The notes beneath the pieces were generated by a model. It saw nothing but the letters and a program-made list of their open reading frames with translations, searched no databases and was not told the origin of the DNA. A stretch of DNA of 64,000 nucleotides from Cinclus cinclus (lineage: Eukaryota; Chordata; Aves; Passeriformes; Cinclidae). Position numbers and translations under genes: made by a program. Location: contig NC_085049.1 in NCBI RefSeq assembly GCF_963662255.1, positions 63,721,158-63,785,157 of the forward strand. Direction: 5' to 3'. This document shows, one piece after another, positions 25,801 through 40,583 of the stretch (positions are counted from its first letter, which is position 1; each line of letters starts with the position of its first letter).

Positions 25801-28800
25801 GACAGAGCTGTGTTGTGAAAATTCAGCCATTGGAGGAAGCACTGCTGGGACCTTCAGAGATTCATCTGCTAGTTCTGATGGAGCATCCTTTCCTGGTCAC
25901 TTGTAGGTCCTGGTCTTTGTCCTCTCCTACTGCTTGTTTATTGTCACAGTTCGAAGCCAATGCCATTTCAGTGTAATTCTACCCCTGCTGCATCCACCTC
26001 CTCCCATCTGTATTTGTTCCCCGGTCCTTGGCAGCTCCTTGGCAACCTGCCACATAAGATATAATCTGCAGCCTCATGTAGAGAATTACTGTACTCTGAC
26101 CTCTACGGTGTTGCAAACTACTACTGCTTCATAGGGCTTAATCCTGCAAAGAGTTAAACTGGACTTCAACCAGGCACAGCTATGGAAACTGCCTTCCCAC
26201 AGGTGGATTTATGGTTTAGAGCAGTGCATGTGTGGAATTACATTGACCACTAAAGGGTAGAAATCAGGAGGACAATTTGAGTTTTTCAAGTGAAGTCTGA
26301 AAACTTGTTCTAGCAGTGTAAAATAACTTTCCTTTTAGAGGGGAGGATCATCTTTCATGAATAAAAAGCTAAGGTAAAAATGAAAACCTAGTCAGGGTTA
26401 CTAATGCAAGGTTTTTCTTTTTCTGGTAGCACTAATGTTTTCTGATCAACTTTCAGTGAACCTAATTTAAGACTTTAATATATGTATTTATATAGCATAA
26501 ATCTAGAGATTCATGTGAAGTAGTAACACAAATACTTAGCTATACTGAAGAACTGGGACACAGATAATTACATTTCTGATCAAGTCAAGTATCTGCATAT
26601 TGAAATATTCATGAAACAACTCTTCTGAAGCATTTTAAATGCATAAAACTCACTAGCTGTATCCCTGCTGATTCTGAGGCACATTTCTACTCAATTTCCC
26701 TGAATTCTACAGCCTTGACACCTCAATTTGTTCAAAGGCTGATCAGGTTAATTGGCTCACAGTAACATTGTTTCAGAAGGTACAAAGGACCTTTTTCCTG
26801 TACCTTAGGTAGCTCCATGATAACTATTTCTGTGGGCATTTCCCTTTCTGCTCTCCTTCCAAAGGAGGTGCTCCCACAAACACTGCCTCCCACCTTCAGT
26901 CATAGTGCTGTCCTCTTGGGGTGCATCCACCAGTGCTGCATGTTTTCCGAATTACCTCCAGGCTCTATGACTGTCTTCTTTAGCTCTGGTCCCCATCTCC
27001 TGCTACGTGAAGTTTGTGTAGCTCTTCCTGATTCCTTCATGGCTTACTCTCTGATCCCCTTCTCTGGCTTTCACTGCTGTTCCATGTTCTCTGCAGTCAG
27101 TGGGCTGAGGCAGGTATCAGTTGTTTTCTTCCCCTTCTGTTTCACTGCACCCCACTTTTCCACTTCTTTCCTGAAAGGCCCCTCAGAGCCATCATCTCTG
27201 CATGGCCCTGCCTTGTGAATAGGACTTTGGGTACAAGTTTCTCTCAGTTATCTTATATTGCTAGGATGCTCTTCAGATAATTAGGTATGAAAGAGGGACA
27301 AAAATTACTCAAAGTGCAAGGTTAGATTAATGTATCCCTTGTCTTCCTGAAAACAAAGTGGCAGGTGATGTCCCAATTTTCACTAATGCTGTATTTAAGA
27401 ATTTTCTATTAGCCAGGGGTGCATGCTGCTATCCAGGAACAAGACTCCTGTGATGCTTTGACAGTTGTGAACCTTCCTATGCTCTCTGTGGGTGCTTCCC
27501 AAAAAGATGGGCTGGTCAATGAGTAAAATGTTTGGGTTTCCCTTAGACTTTGGTTGTGTGTCTTATAGTGAGTCTATTGCCTTACAAGTACTGTTGTGTA
27601 CTTCTGTGCTTGGGGTAAACACATGGGATTGAGTTTATATTGAGAACTTCTGTGTAGTCCTTACCACTCTCTAGAAAATGAGGTATGTAAACTCGCATGC
27701 TGATCTTACTTTGTTTAAGTATCCTGCATTGCTACAACAGACTAAGAATTAGCATCTGTGTGTCACATTTTTGTAGTACTAGTTTACACCAACTGAGCTG
27801 TGTATGATTTGCCTTCTGGACTTTTCCTCTTTCTAAAAACAAGTGATGATTAGTGCCCAGTGTAAATTAGACATGAGTAAAATGTTTTTCAGCTAAACAG
27901 CTTGAATAACTTAACAACATGGTGCCATTTTACATGCCTGTTTGGAGCACAGAAAATCAATCTGCTTCCAAAGCTGGAGCCCTATCACTGGATTTGTGGG
28001 TTTCTAGAAGTTTCTGACTTAAAGCCCAGTTTACCTTATAGTTACCATATATAACCATATAGTTAATCATGCTATCCAGACATGAGCTTGTAAACTGCAC
28101 AGATTATGTTCAGGTATTACATTGTGGAAATACAGACAGATGTGTTTAATGAGGTACAAAACCTGTTGTGCGTGAAATGTATAAACTTCAATTATCCATG
28201 AGACACAAAAGACAAAGGATAATTCTGATAATGAAGCTTTCCAAATATGGCAGGAGCATTCAATATGATGAGCTTTAAGAATCACGACCTCATCTAGGAT
28301 GACACAAAGCTTGTATAGTTGAAGTGCTTCTCTATTGGATTCAAAGGATTTAATAGTATTTAATATTTAGGCTCCAGTTTGGTAATTGCTGTTAGTATCC
28401 AACTCAAAAAGATCTGTAAAAGAGCTTCTCACTGCCACTGGTAGTCTTCAGTAAGTTGTGACTGGGGACAGAAAAGGGAAACTTGGTAGCCTACTTTTTA
28501 AAGAGAGCCTGTGTGCCATCTTTCCACAGTGTACTTGCAGACTAAAAAAAAAAATAAATCTTGCTCTCTCTAAAAGTTGTATTTTCGAGTTTTAAAGAAA
28601 AATTATTCTCTTTTTTGTTAATTTGAAACTCAGAATATTTTGGAATATTTTTTCTTGCTCATTTAGAGAAAATCCCAATTAATTTGAATTAATTACTGCT
28701 CCTGTGGTGATATTTGAAATAAAGACTATCTTGGATGTTCAAATTAGGAAAAAAAAAAAGACTAAAACTCATAGTATGAACCTTACTGGTAGAATCTTAT

Positions 28801-31800
28801 TAACTCTGAATGCTGATACTCACAAGTTCATCCATCTTTCTGTCTCCCACTATTGCTGTCTTTTGGTTTTTAAATGCATGGAGGGTTTTTCAGCCAACTG
28901 TAGTTGAAATAAGCTTTCCATTACCTTTCCAGAATGGTAGGGATCAACTCAAAATCATATGAGTCACTACACTCGTATGGGATCTGTGTTTACATTCTTG
29001 GTATGAAGTAGCCTATTCTCCCATTTGAAATGCTAGTAAGGTAATAGTAAGTGAGAACATCCTCATGTAGATATGTGCAGACAGTTGCAGTGTCTCTCCA
29101 GGTGTTTCACTTAGCTGCTTTGCATTCTGCCAGACTGTGCATTGAGTGTGTCTTCTCCATGGGCAGAGTGAATAGATGAATCCAAAGAGAACGTCAAGGA
29201 GTAGATGTTGTCTATCAACACGCAGCCTGGGTCAATTCACTGGCAATTGAACATCCTGTAGCTGGCTGCAGTCTGACTCTGGTTCATCCATCATTCTACC
29301 ATGCGGTTAACTTGGAATGGGGTCTGCGGCCTGCCCATCACCTCACTGGCTTTTTGAACACTTTGGTCCATTGGTTGAAAGGGTACTACTGGGATGTAAA
29401 GTTAGATCAAAAGTAACTGTAAGAAAGAAAATATCTAAAGCTAAGCTCAGGTAGTTCTGCTATCTCTCCCTAATGAGTTCTTCTGCATAGCATGTGGTAG
29501 CTGGAGGTGGGTGAGCCATACTTTGTGGTGGAGACTGCAAATATAACAGTGGTTTAAAGACCTTGCATTGTTCATAGTAAAGGACTGCCTCAAAGCTGAG
29601 GAGTTCTTTGCAGGGCAGGAGACTGGCTGGCTACAGAAGATCAAGGGGGACCTAAACTCATGGCCTTGTTATTTTCAGATCAGTTAGGCTCTTACATGAC
29701 AACCCAACAGAGGGTTCTGCAGTTGGTGAGCATTTATTTTCTGACCCTTTTCTTTTTCTTGTGCTATGTAAAACCGGCAGCTGGTTCTCTGTGTCTGTGG
29801 GATTTGGAGATTCAGCAGGGTCCTTATCTTTGCACTCAGGAAGTTTGTTAAGGATCACACTCTTCTACTATTCTCTCACAGACTGATGTAATCTCCTTTT
29901 TCTAGGTGGCTTTATGTCCCTTTCACCATGGCCAGGTCTAACATAAAAGCAAATCAATAAACAGAGGGTATCTCTGTAGTTCATTTTGCCATAACCACTA
30001 GGAACTTCCTGCAACTCCACTTGCAAAGACTGTTTTTATTTGACAGCTTGTCCTGCACATTAGATGTGAACTAGAAAATTACTTGTTAGAAGTGTCTTTG
30101 TTGGCTCCTGCTGTACACAGAGAAAGAGCAGAATTTTTATGGTCATACATGCCAGAGGTTGTATAAAGAGAAGATGGGTCTGGCTGTTACACGCACAAAC
30201 ATATGTTTTGAAATGGATGTTGTAGTGCTTGAATAAAAGTATCTGAGACATTTTGGTTTTCAGAACAAAACACAGCAATTTCTGAGAAAATAGTATGTGT
30301 GAAAATACATATGCCAATGATGTGCACTCTCACTGTATCACTGAGGTTTCTGTAGGATGACTTAATTCACTTAAATTAAGAGTGGGACCTCTATGGGGTT
30401 TTGTAGAGTGTAGAAAATGTCAGGAAAAATCTTCTCAGGGAGTGTTTTAATGCACTGCCACCTTATGGTTCATTTCAGAATAGGGATGTTTGTTGTCCCA
30501 CCCTTACAAAACACCTCATCTGGTTGGGCTCTCTAACTTTCTTAAATGGTCACTGTCTGTGTTCCTGATCAGGGGTTAGTGGACTATATCTCTCACTATG
30601 AGGACTAATTACAGAGAAAAAAATATGCAATTATTAGTTTGCTTCTCAAAGAAGAGCTGTTCCCTCTGTTCAATTACCCATCACATTGCTCTCATGGGCA
30701 AAAAATTGTGCTCCAAACCCATTCCTCCCAGATTCCTTGTATGACTGCCTGAGGCTCCTGTTTGTGCTGAGATGTTGCATTCCAACCCAATGGAACAATC
30801 TATCACCTCGGTAGCTGCAGCCCATACTCATTACACCTAGTACTGCAGTCCTGTCATTCATGCCATGGTAAATAATTGCTGACTGGCCAAGAACTTTGAA
30901 ATTCTGCCATCACTGTTGCTCACCTAAATTGACGATCCCTAAGAAGGGTGGGTTTCATAGATCTGATGTGACCATGCATCCAGGGAAGATGATCTCAGAA
31001 AAATCCTTGCAGAAAAAAACTGGTTCTCTCAGTCTCTTCCTGCTCTTGTTCCAGCTTGTGGCAGGAATAGCTGCTGTCTGTATGCCAAGAGCTTGTCAGA
31101 GCTGCTTGGCTGTGTGGCTGCTCTGAATTCCCTGAGAAGTCAATTACATATTGACGTATGCTCCTGTGTTAATTACACTACTGCTGCAGCTTGGTGACCT
31201 CTTTTGTCTGCAGTAGCCATAACAGTTTGCAAATAATTCTGGTTAGCCTGTGAGAGAAGTATCACTAAATTACAGGAGAAAAAATCCTGGAGATACTTTA
31301 ATTAAATTTTAGGTTTAAAAGTAGCAGTTTCTTCCAACAGCTGCAATGCAGAAGTCCCAGAAGTGGTATTAAAAGTATGGGTTTCTTTGCTGCCCTGCCG
31401 AAAGCAGAGAAATCAGTTTCTTATGGAAATTACTATTTGAGCTGGGATGAGAAGTGACGCAGGGATGGATGTGTTGGGAGCAGCTGGCACTGATATTCAG
31501 CTGCTACTGCTCTGCTGCTCAGTGCAGATCACACAACCATCACCACTGTCATCCCCATTGTTAGCCCACCACTGATTGCAATGGGGTAAAAATCAACCAG
31601 GAACCATTAGTTAGATTTTGACTCTCTCTATTGGGCTAGTTTATACATATACAGACTGTTCTTCTTTTAGGCACCTAGACACTACACAGCGTCTTTACTG
31701 AGCATTGTGCAGAGATGGCCAACCCAGAATGGCTGCTAAATTCCCTCAGATTCTAGCAGCAATCCTATTTATTATAGAAGACAATAAAGCTTAGTAATGA

Positions 31801-34800
31801 AAACCACATCATTAATATTAGCTTAAATACAGCTGTTGCTATAAATTTATCTTGTTCACAAAGGTGTGTATGTCAAATCCTGTGGCTGCAGAGACTACTG
31901 TGGAAACTCAGTTTCCTATTGGTCTTGAGCCTTTTCATTCATAGGCTTTTAAAAACTAAATTAAACTACTATTTTCTGGTTTTACCATGTGTTCTATACA
32001 GTACCCATACTTTTTCTTGCAGCCTTTGTTCTGTCAAATATTTTGATAGCTACATGCAGGCTACCTCATTAAGCTTAATTGGCCAACAAAATCAAAACCT
32101 TGGCATCCTTTACTCTGGTTTTACAAAATACACAGAGAGCTCATAATATTTGAGATCTCCAGTATCTGTCTGGTTGGCCTGAAATCAGCATTAGAAGTTT
32201 ATTACATGCATATAAACAGACTGATCCTGGAAATCTAATTTTCATTGTGAGCTAGGCTAATTAAATCAAGTCAAAAGTATTGAAATTACAGCCAATGTAA
32301 GATGACAAACCTGACAACTGAAAGAATATATTGATAGAAGAAAAGAGTCCAAAAATGCAGGTGATGCTACACGAGCTGCCTTGGAAGATCGAGTGGAACC
32401 CTTCTCATCACTGCTTTGCATGATTCAAGGAATACCATGACATTTACTTCTGAATGGCTGAACTCACAAACTTGGGTCAGGTTTTTTCTTGGGAACAGAC
32501 GGTTACAGCTTTGCTGGCAAAAGGTTCAATGCCAGCCCCATGCTGAACGCCAGCTGAAGGTGAGCACATTTTGGAACAAATTTACAATGTACCTTCAATT
32601 GTCTATTTTCGTAACACTTGAAAAAAAACTGTGCTGCTCTGCCTCAGGGCATCCATAGCAACTTTAATACATGGTATTGGTTTGTCAGACCTGCCTATGA
32701 GTTACACTTCTGCTTGACATTATTTCTGTTTAGTTGATATTTCCCTTTCATTGTAATAATTTTTTTTTTTTTTCATCAAACAGTGACTGTGTTATTACAA
32801 AAGTGAGAGAACTCACTGACATGGAACTTAATCATGTTTCTCTGTGCCCTTGATATAATCTTTCAGCAGCATCAACACTTCCAACAGTGTAATCACACTC
32901 CAGTGCATGATGGGTTTATTGGTGTAACACAAACTACTAGATACCAAAATTATATATATTTGGGAAAAAAGTGCAACATTTGGAGCAGTTTCTGGTAAGT
33001 AATTTTGGTCCAGATTGAGGTGACTTTAGACACATATGGTAGGTCATCTAAAACTTCAGAAATTCCTAAACTTGTCTGTGACCATATATAGCCTGCTGTG
33101 ACAAGCTGGTGTGCTGATTGCATGGGCTAGATCCCAGAACTCCCTGCTCAGCTGGGAAACCTTACTCAGCTAAATAGGACTCTGTGACTCTCAGGTGTAT
33201 AGTGCTGATCATGCTCAGCAGCACATTTGCATTTATGCACTCTCACACTGCATTAGAAGATGAATGGAATGGTTTTATTTCTCCAGTTCTTTGAAAGAAA
33301 TGGGTTCAAAGTTTAAAAATATTTACTTCAAAAAATAAGTATATTCTCATTAGAAGTGGGATATTAATGGAGTAATTATTGTAGCTTTGTTTTGAAGTCT
33401 CATTTGACTTACAATTTTAAGAGTGTAAATGCGTTGTATGTGTTTTTGAGACAGCAGTTACTGGTGTGGTTTTTGCGTTTTATAAACATACTTTGTGGAG
33501 ACAGAAGGTTAATTTTATAAAGTATTTCTTACCTTTAGCATTATGTTGCTGAATTTGAGAGACAAAGAAAGAAGCTTTTCAAAGATTCCTCCAGATTCTT
33601 CAATGCCAAGTTTTCATATATGAAAGAAGACACTTAGAAAGTGTTCAGGATTATACAAGTAGAGAAATTGGTTTTTGGATTGCTGCTGAAGAGACACTTC
33701 CTATGGCTGTACAACCTCCTAAGTTCAGGAGGGCATACAGCTGTAACAAGACTCATATTGCTGGCAATGCACCACATTCCACAGGGTCTTCCAGTGGTTT
33801 TCTTCTATCTTTTCTCTCTCTTCCTGTTTTTTCTTATGTCAGAAAGAGGAACCTTTTATCACAGTTGTTTGTTTTAACATTCCCTGGCATCAAAGTATGG
33901 TCTCAGCTATAAAGCAGCAACACAGTAGTTTTCCAGCCCTCTTCTTGGAGTACATGGCCAGGTACAAAGATGGGCTGACCTTTACTTGCCTCCAACATCT
34001 CCAATTGCCAGCCTTGGAGGTTTGCTTACACTTGCACACAAGATCTCACCACTGTATGTGTATCTGAGTGTTGGTTTATTTCTCTACATTAGAAAATTTC
34101 TCAGCTTTGTGAGAGGTGAGGAGACTGAAAACCATGTGATGTCTTGGTAGATGCACAAATGTACAATAGTTTGAACAAAGTGATTAAACATGCAAGTGAC
34201 TAAACTAGCACATCACAGAGAGCGATGTGCTATCCATGCTTCTCATGTGAGGGCATTTTGTTTCAGTTACACCTCTTGATACATCCCCTGGAAAATTATT
34301 ATGGATGCTACAAGCTGTGGGGGAAAAGAGGTTCTGCTAATGGGCATGGGTAATTAATGTTATCAGCCTTCATTCTTATATGGATCCTGCTGCAGAATCA
34401 ATGTATGAATCTGGGTGGGTGCTCAGCCCGTGAGGTGGAAGTGGCATAGGGTCAAAAATATAATAAAATGCATTGTCTTGCAGTTTGTTGTTCAGGGCTC
34501 TGCAGTAAATTCTCCCACTTGAATTCTCATCACCTGGTTTTGTCTTTCTTCAAAGGCCTGCTATGCTCAACAGGAGTGCATTAGGATGGAGAGCTTTGGA
34601 TAGTTGAGCTTTCAGCCTTCTGCTCTCTTGCATCCTTCCAACACATGCTGTAAGAGAAAAATAAAAAATAATTGCTTATGACAGGGATCTTACTAGGAGC
34701 TGGGCTCCCTGCAAGGGACAGATTAGCCCCATCTTGCAGAAACCAAGCCTATCATGTCCTGTACCCTAGGTTCTCTGAGTACAAGTAGACTAAGCTACCA

Positions 34801-35451
34801 CAAGCTCTGCATGTGCAGTTGTGATCAGTCCCACTTGTTCTTGTACGTTCAGTTTTCTCAGGTATAGATTTTGATTGCATTCTGAATCCAAAGCTTCCAC
34901 AAAGCCATGAGGTACCTAATGACTTCAGTGGGCTCTAGAGCAGCTCTTAGATCCTAACTTCACTGCATCTAAATGATTAGATGAATTTACTTGGAAATTG
35001 ATACACCAACAAGATCTCCATGCAAAGTACAACATATTAGTCCTTCTGCTTTACCTGTTCTGAGAGTTATGCCTCCCCTCAGATTAAGGGATGCTATTTT
35101 ATACCAGACTTAGTCTGTGATGTAACACTGTAATACAATATTCTACTTTGTGTAGATGGATAGAGTACACACTCTGTGTGGATATATAATTACATCAAGT
35201 CCTTGGCTACTCGAAGACCCACAGAAGTCCAACAGGATAGTTTGTTCTGCCATCTCTAATGTGGTTTCAGATTAGGCCCTTACAAGGGACAAGGGGTCAT
35301 GGTGTTCTTACTGGCAGGTTCCTTGTGGATTTTCAGGAGACAAGCTCTCTGCATCTACTTTTCTGTGAACACTTCAGCTGGCAGACAGGTGGATCCGTGT
35401 AAGGCTTAAAAGGAGAAATAAACTGGAGATCTGCATGTACAATGGCAGAGG
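22816..35451. other. Probable intron 1, second segment
   Basis: This is non-coding DNA without a recognisable exon or family. The stretch at about 23,880-24,760 is richer in G and C than its neighbours but poor in CpG, and it carries overlapping open frames on both strands, the longest being 186 codons on the minus strand (24186-24746). None shows domains, signal peptide logic or a known family. A T-run lies at about 32,759-32,774. Ancient diverged repeats may be hidden here. Confidence 0.5.
23851..23871 (+). repeat. Short direct repeat, two 10-base units
   Basis: The unit GCCAGCTCTT occurs twice with one base between copies, and the pair is bracketed by CTTAAAAG on both sides (23841-23848 and 23869-23876). 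It is probably a replication-slippage product. Confidence 0.8.
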
Positions 35452-35475
35452 ACACCAGTGCCTACACCAGTGCCT
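35452..35475 (+). repeat. Perfect 12-base tandem duplication
   Basis: The unit ACACCAGTGCCT is present twice head to tail with no mismatch. The identity of the copies points to a recent slippage event or a length polymorphism. Confidence 0.92.
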
Positions 35476-38400
35476 TCAGCTGGTCAGGAGTGTTTTCTAA
35501 GAATCTGGGGGCTTTGAAATGAAGCTTACTGGGAAACTCATGGAGCAGGGGGTTTTGCCTGTATCAACTGCAGTCAGTTCAGGCAGGTGCTGCATTTTGA
35601 CCTTCAGAAAAATTCAATTCCTCAAGCTCTTGCCAAGTGTGTAGCTCACCTGGGCTCACCATGTTGCTTACAGGCACTTGATAGACCTGTTTTTAAGGAT
35701 AGATTACAGTATTCAGAGGTGTGAATATAGATTTTCATTTGAAATTACTATAAGCTTGTAAATTCATGCTTTCTTAAACTTTATGAAAATGACAAAATCA
35801 CATTTATTTAACACAACAATAAGATGCACAGACTGAGAAACCTGTGTGTTGTGTTTATAATAGGAGACCAGAAACTAACCTGATTCACTGTAACCATCCC
35901 CATTTCAGAAGAGCTAGAGCATGAGTGAACTGTAACTATATAGCTTTGCCCTTGAAACTGAAAAGATTAGCAAATATTTGTTTTATTCTTTTTCAAAATC
36001 TTACCCAGTAGCACAGAATAAAACAGAAGTTCTTATGGGGAAATGCAGTGCCATTCTCTAGATTTAGCGGTGGGATTGTGTTATGTATTTATGACAATTG
36101 TAGCTGTGGTCTCTTCAGACCTATGTTGAGACCTCCAGTATCAAGGCTGTATGACTGTGGAATTCAGATCCATCTCCTTAACCAGCAGCAAGAGGCAATG
36201 AGTTTTGAGCCCAATTCTGTTTCTTCCAGTGTTTAGTGACAGTCTGGTCCCTGTTTTTTGTTTGATACTCAGATCTCAGTTACTGAAGACCATACCCAGG
36301 CTCTGCCACCTGCTGAGCCTTCATTGCTCAGCCACTTATGGAGAAGGTTGAGCTGCGTGGGTGTTTGTTCTGATGCCACCAGCCCTGGGCACAGAGTGCT
36401 GTGAACCCACCATGCCTGCCACATGCCTCCAGTGCCTGCCCAGCTTGGTCCTTCAGCATGGGGCATCCCTGTGCCAAAGTGCACGTGGCAAATTATTTTC
36501 CAGTGAGCTTCTCCACTCTTATGTTCCATCACCCACATGTCTGGGAGGCAGGTGCTTGGGGGAACATCAGCTGTCTGAGGCTGTGAGAGGACACCAATGT
36601 GGATGCAAGAAGACTCCCAAGTATGCTTTTGGGAGGTAGAATAAACCTTATCTTGCATGCAGTCTCACCAGCCACAAGTCTGCTTCATCAAAAGAAACAC
36701 ATTCCTCAGGTCTCTATACCCCAAAGAGTGACTGGTGGTGTGCAATCACCACAGCCCCCAGTGCACAGAGCTTCCTGAGGGCTCTGTGACTTCCAGAGGG
36801 GCCATTGAAGTTTTCTGAGAATGATTTGCCCTTCCTCTCATGCAAAAAGGAATGCCACTCAATGGACTCTGCAAGATATTTTGGCATATTTTAATGCAAA
36901 ACAGTCTGCAGGAATTGAAGAAGATCTGTTTACATTTAGCTAAGGCTAAAACTGGATATTTCAGATTCATTTTGAGGATATAAAATTACGAGACTGAAAG
37001 TATGACAGCATAAATCTCCAAAGATTATCCAGTTCAATGATTTATTTTATACTGAACAGTATACATCTTGTGAAAGATTTTTTGATTATGATTGTTTCTG
37101 AACTGCTCTCTCCAAACTGTAGATCTAATCTCACTTCAAGAGCATAAGGGTAAATAATTCTTTTCACCTACTCTTGCAGTTCAAAAGAGGATGCTTCACA
37201 GTTGTTCTTTGATCTGATTTCAAGGTCTGCCACAATGCAGAATTATTTTTTTCCTACCTCTGCTGAGGACTCATGAGAGTTTTTTCAGCTATTATTGCTT
37301 CATTTGAACAAAATAACAACACAGCCTGGAGGTCCAGCATTCTTTTCTGGAAACTATTCAAAGTCCATTAAGTTATTAAATAAATCATCATCTAGCAACA
37401 GATTGCTTAGGATATGTATGAATGGAACATGATTCAGTAATACATAACTTGGCAGTATGTATATTGCCACATATTTTTTTCCTGTGCTACAGGTCAGCAG
37501 GGCCAGCTCAACGTCTGAGGCTTGATTGTTTGAGTTACAGGCAGGCAGCAATTTTAATTTTCTATAGTTTGTGATGTTTCTGCATGATCTGGAAAGAGAA
37601 GTATACTGCTGAATCAAGTTCCTATTGTGTCAAAACACTGGTAAGTCATAAGAACTTCCTTTTGTGATGGTGCAGTGCCCGTTTGGGTGCTGCTAGTTAC
37701 CTACCAGTTGGCTTGAAGTGAGGGGTTGATATGTCTCCTTGTTAACCATTGATAATCAAGTGTTTAAGATCTTCAGAATGTGAAGAGTTAGAAAAGGGCA
37801 AAAAGGTGTTGAGGATTTGTCCTTTCCCCTCCAGTTTTCATTTGGCTGAAGAATTTCACTATGGACAGCAGCAGTGACCAGTCTGTCTGGGAAGAAGTGG
37901 TTGCTGGGCTTGGTTCACAAGGTGGATCTGACAGCTAGGAGCACCATGAACCGAGCTCACCTGTACCCCAAACAGGTGGGTCATTTAATTTAGTGCAGAC
38001 AGAACAACAGACAGAACATCTCTGTGACCCACAAAGCACTCATGTAGTTTCACTGTCTCTCTTCCCCCGTAGCAGGAGAAAAAGAAACCACTGTCCTTGG
38101 AGGAGGGCTGGGAGGCTGCCCTTATTACTGTTGGGAAAGACCCACGAAATACAAGTCAAAATATCATTTGCTGTCTTTCACATTAGAATAACTCACTGTC
38201 AGAACTTCCTTCTAAAGAGGACAACAGTTTATTTAAAGATGTGGTTCATAGTGATGTTCTTAGCATGGTTTTAAAATGACTTGCTTGTTCCTGTTGCGAT
38301 ATTTCTCAGAGTATTTTTCCCAGAGTGATTTGATGAACAATAAAGAGGAAGCTCTGAAAGCAGCTGTATAAAAATTGCCATCAAAAGCACAAAATAATTC

Positions 38401-38769
38401 GAAAACCAGACAGGCTCTGCTACTCTTTGTTAGCACCTTGTACTCCAATAAGCCTAGTTGCTACAACTGTGGCAAGTAAAACCATGATACTTTTTTATCT
38501 CTAACACAATATTTCTTTCCCAAATGGTGTCTGAGAGGAGCTGAAGCATTTTATTTCTTTGTACTATATATGACTTAAATAGCTCTTTTTTAAATAGCAA
38601 AGGTGATAGCTTCCATTCATGTGTTTATCTGGGGACTATTTGTTTGGTTTGTTGCATCAAATGATCTCAAAATAAGAGCTCAAACCCCTGAAGGTACAGC
38701 ACAGTATTCCACACAACAGTATAGGAAGAAAATAAAGTTGCAGTATGTATCTCAGCATGTTTTATTTTG

Positions 38770-38793
38770 TTTTTTTTTTTTTTTTTTTTTTTT
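38770..38793 (+). repeat. T24 homopolymer run
   Basis: This is an uninterrupted run of 24 T residues, equal to a poly(A) on the minus strand. No retroposed gene or SINE was recognised on the minus strand to its left, so it is listed as a simple repeat. Runs of this length are prone to sequencing and replication length errors. Confidence 0.9.
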
Positions 38794-40548
38794 AACAAGG
38801 ACTAGTTTTACAAAATATGCAACATTATCAGTCCACAACAAGGGGCCAAATACAAACGTAAGATTGGAGGAAAGAGAAGGGAAGGGGGATGTTGCAGTGG
38901 ACTAGCATCCTTCCTCATAACACCAGGAGTGCACATCAGCTTGTTATTGCTGAGGGTTGGTGCTGTCTCTGATTATCTGCTGCCAGTTTACCTTAGTTTA
39001 ATTTCTTCATGGAATAAATCATGAAGTTAATCAAATCTTTAGAGATATAAAGTCAAACAGATTTTCTTCTGCGAGATAAAGCAGATTTGGTAGCCCTATC
39101 ACATTTCATATGAATGAGATGTTAGATTTTTTTGTCTGAAAATCCAAGGTATAATAGATTTTCTAGTAATCTTATTTTGTTTTATTTTAATTAAAATTAA
39201 AGTTTTAATAATGTATGATTTTGTTGAGAATACTTCGAAACTTTTGTTTTGTTAGGAATTTAGAAAATGCTTGTTTTCGCTTTGTAAATTGTCTTGGGGG
39301 GTGGGAGAGAAGTATCGATCAATTTTTCACTTACCAAGGCCATCGAGTGCTACAGCAGTGCTTATTCTTATTATTACCTCACTCAAACAGCAAAGCTGAT
39401 GCAGGAACAAATTTTAGAGAATTCTGTAACAGGTGAAGTCTCTCAGTGTCTTTCGGTGTCCAGAGTTGAATGTTTTGGAAATCATCCCTGGGTTTCTGAA
39501 GAGTCTTTGCATGACAGCATTAGGCAGAAGCTATCTAAGAGAATCAAGATGCACCATGTCCCTGAGATAAGTGTGTTAGCTGCATCACTTTGTTTTCAGC
39601 TCTTCACATCGTGTCAGCGGTTTCACTTCCTTTTGGTGAGCACTTTTCAGAAGCTACTGTCTTTGTTATGCAAGTGAATCGAATAAACCTAATTTTAAAT
39701 GAGCGTCCAAAATTACATTTCATCTTCAAAGGCAGAGCTCTGGTCTTCCATCAGTGCTTTAACCACAGGCTTGAAACTTTGGAGCAGCTCTTGCCTTTCC
39801 TGCAGAAATCAAGGGAATACGGTTTCCTGTATAAAAATGTCATATCAAAATGTTCCCAGTTACTACAGTGTTGTGTTGTTACCACTGTGTGTGCACTGAT
39901 AGGAGAGTTCATAAATAGCTTTTGTGGTATTGTATATCTTAGTGCAGCCAAACATGCTGCAGTGGAAACACTGTAATAGCAGAGGGGAAGGAAAGAGTGT
40001 TGCTTTATCTGGTGTGCAGCACATGCAGGCAAGCCCTTAGCTGTTTTTCCCTTGTAATTTACATATCTCCTGAGTGTTGAGAGTCACACGATTTCAGTCT
40101 TCAATTCTAATTAAGGTGAAGGAAAGAAAGGATGGGATGAATAGCACCTTCAAGTCTCTCAGCAATAGACTGTATGACATAAGGTAACGTTTTCTTCTTG
40201 CTGACAACCAGAAAATAAAAGATATCAGGAAAGTTCTGAACAGATCATATTGTCTAAAATAAATTATCTAAGTTCTGCATTTTAAATGACTGAAGCTAAA
40301 AAAATTAGTTCACCCATAGCCTTTCTTTTTCTGAAACTTCTTCAAACTCCTTACTTTTGAACTGTATCATTCTGTTTTACAAGAATAGAGCTTTGAAATC
40401 ATTAGTGCTAAGATGCATTTCCTGATGTCTTACTGTCTTGTCTTCTGTTTCCTTACAAAACATCTGGAATTGTGTCCTGAGGCACAGATTGTTTGATTTC
40501 AATTTCATGTTCATTAAATAGTTAACTTTAACTTTTACACATTTTAAT

Positions 40549-40583
40549 GTTTATGAATCATGAACATATACGTAAGAGAATGT
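40549..40583 (+). repeat. Dispersed 35-bp element, copy 1
   Basis: A 35-base sequence beginning GTTTATGAAT and ending GAGAATGTGC recurs at 44281-44315 in the same orientation, with only two differences: T/G at the tenth base and G/A at the twenty-fourth. The similarity stops abruptly on both sides. It may be a small duplicated segment, a fragment of an unrecognised transposon, or a repeated regulatory site. Confidence 0.85.

Noticed and set aside
29182..29418. About 80-codon plus-strand frame without an ATG, reading like protein (Tyr/His/Trp-rich)
   Set aside because: A frame this short is expected by chance many times in 64 kb, and I could not link it to a retroviral or host protein.
32524..32540. 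tRNA-like B-box (ggttcaatgcc)
   Set aside because: No A-box at the right distance and no cloverleaf arms could be paired.
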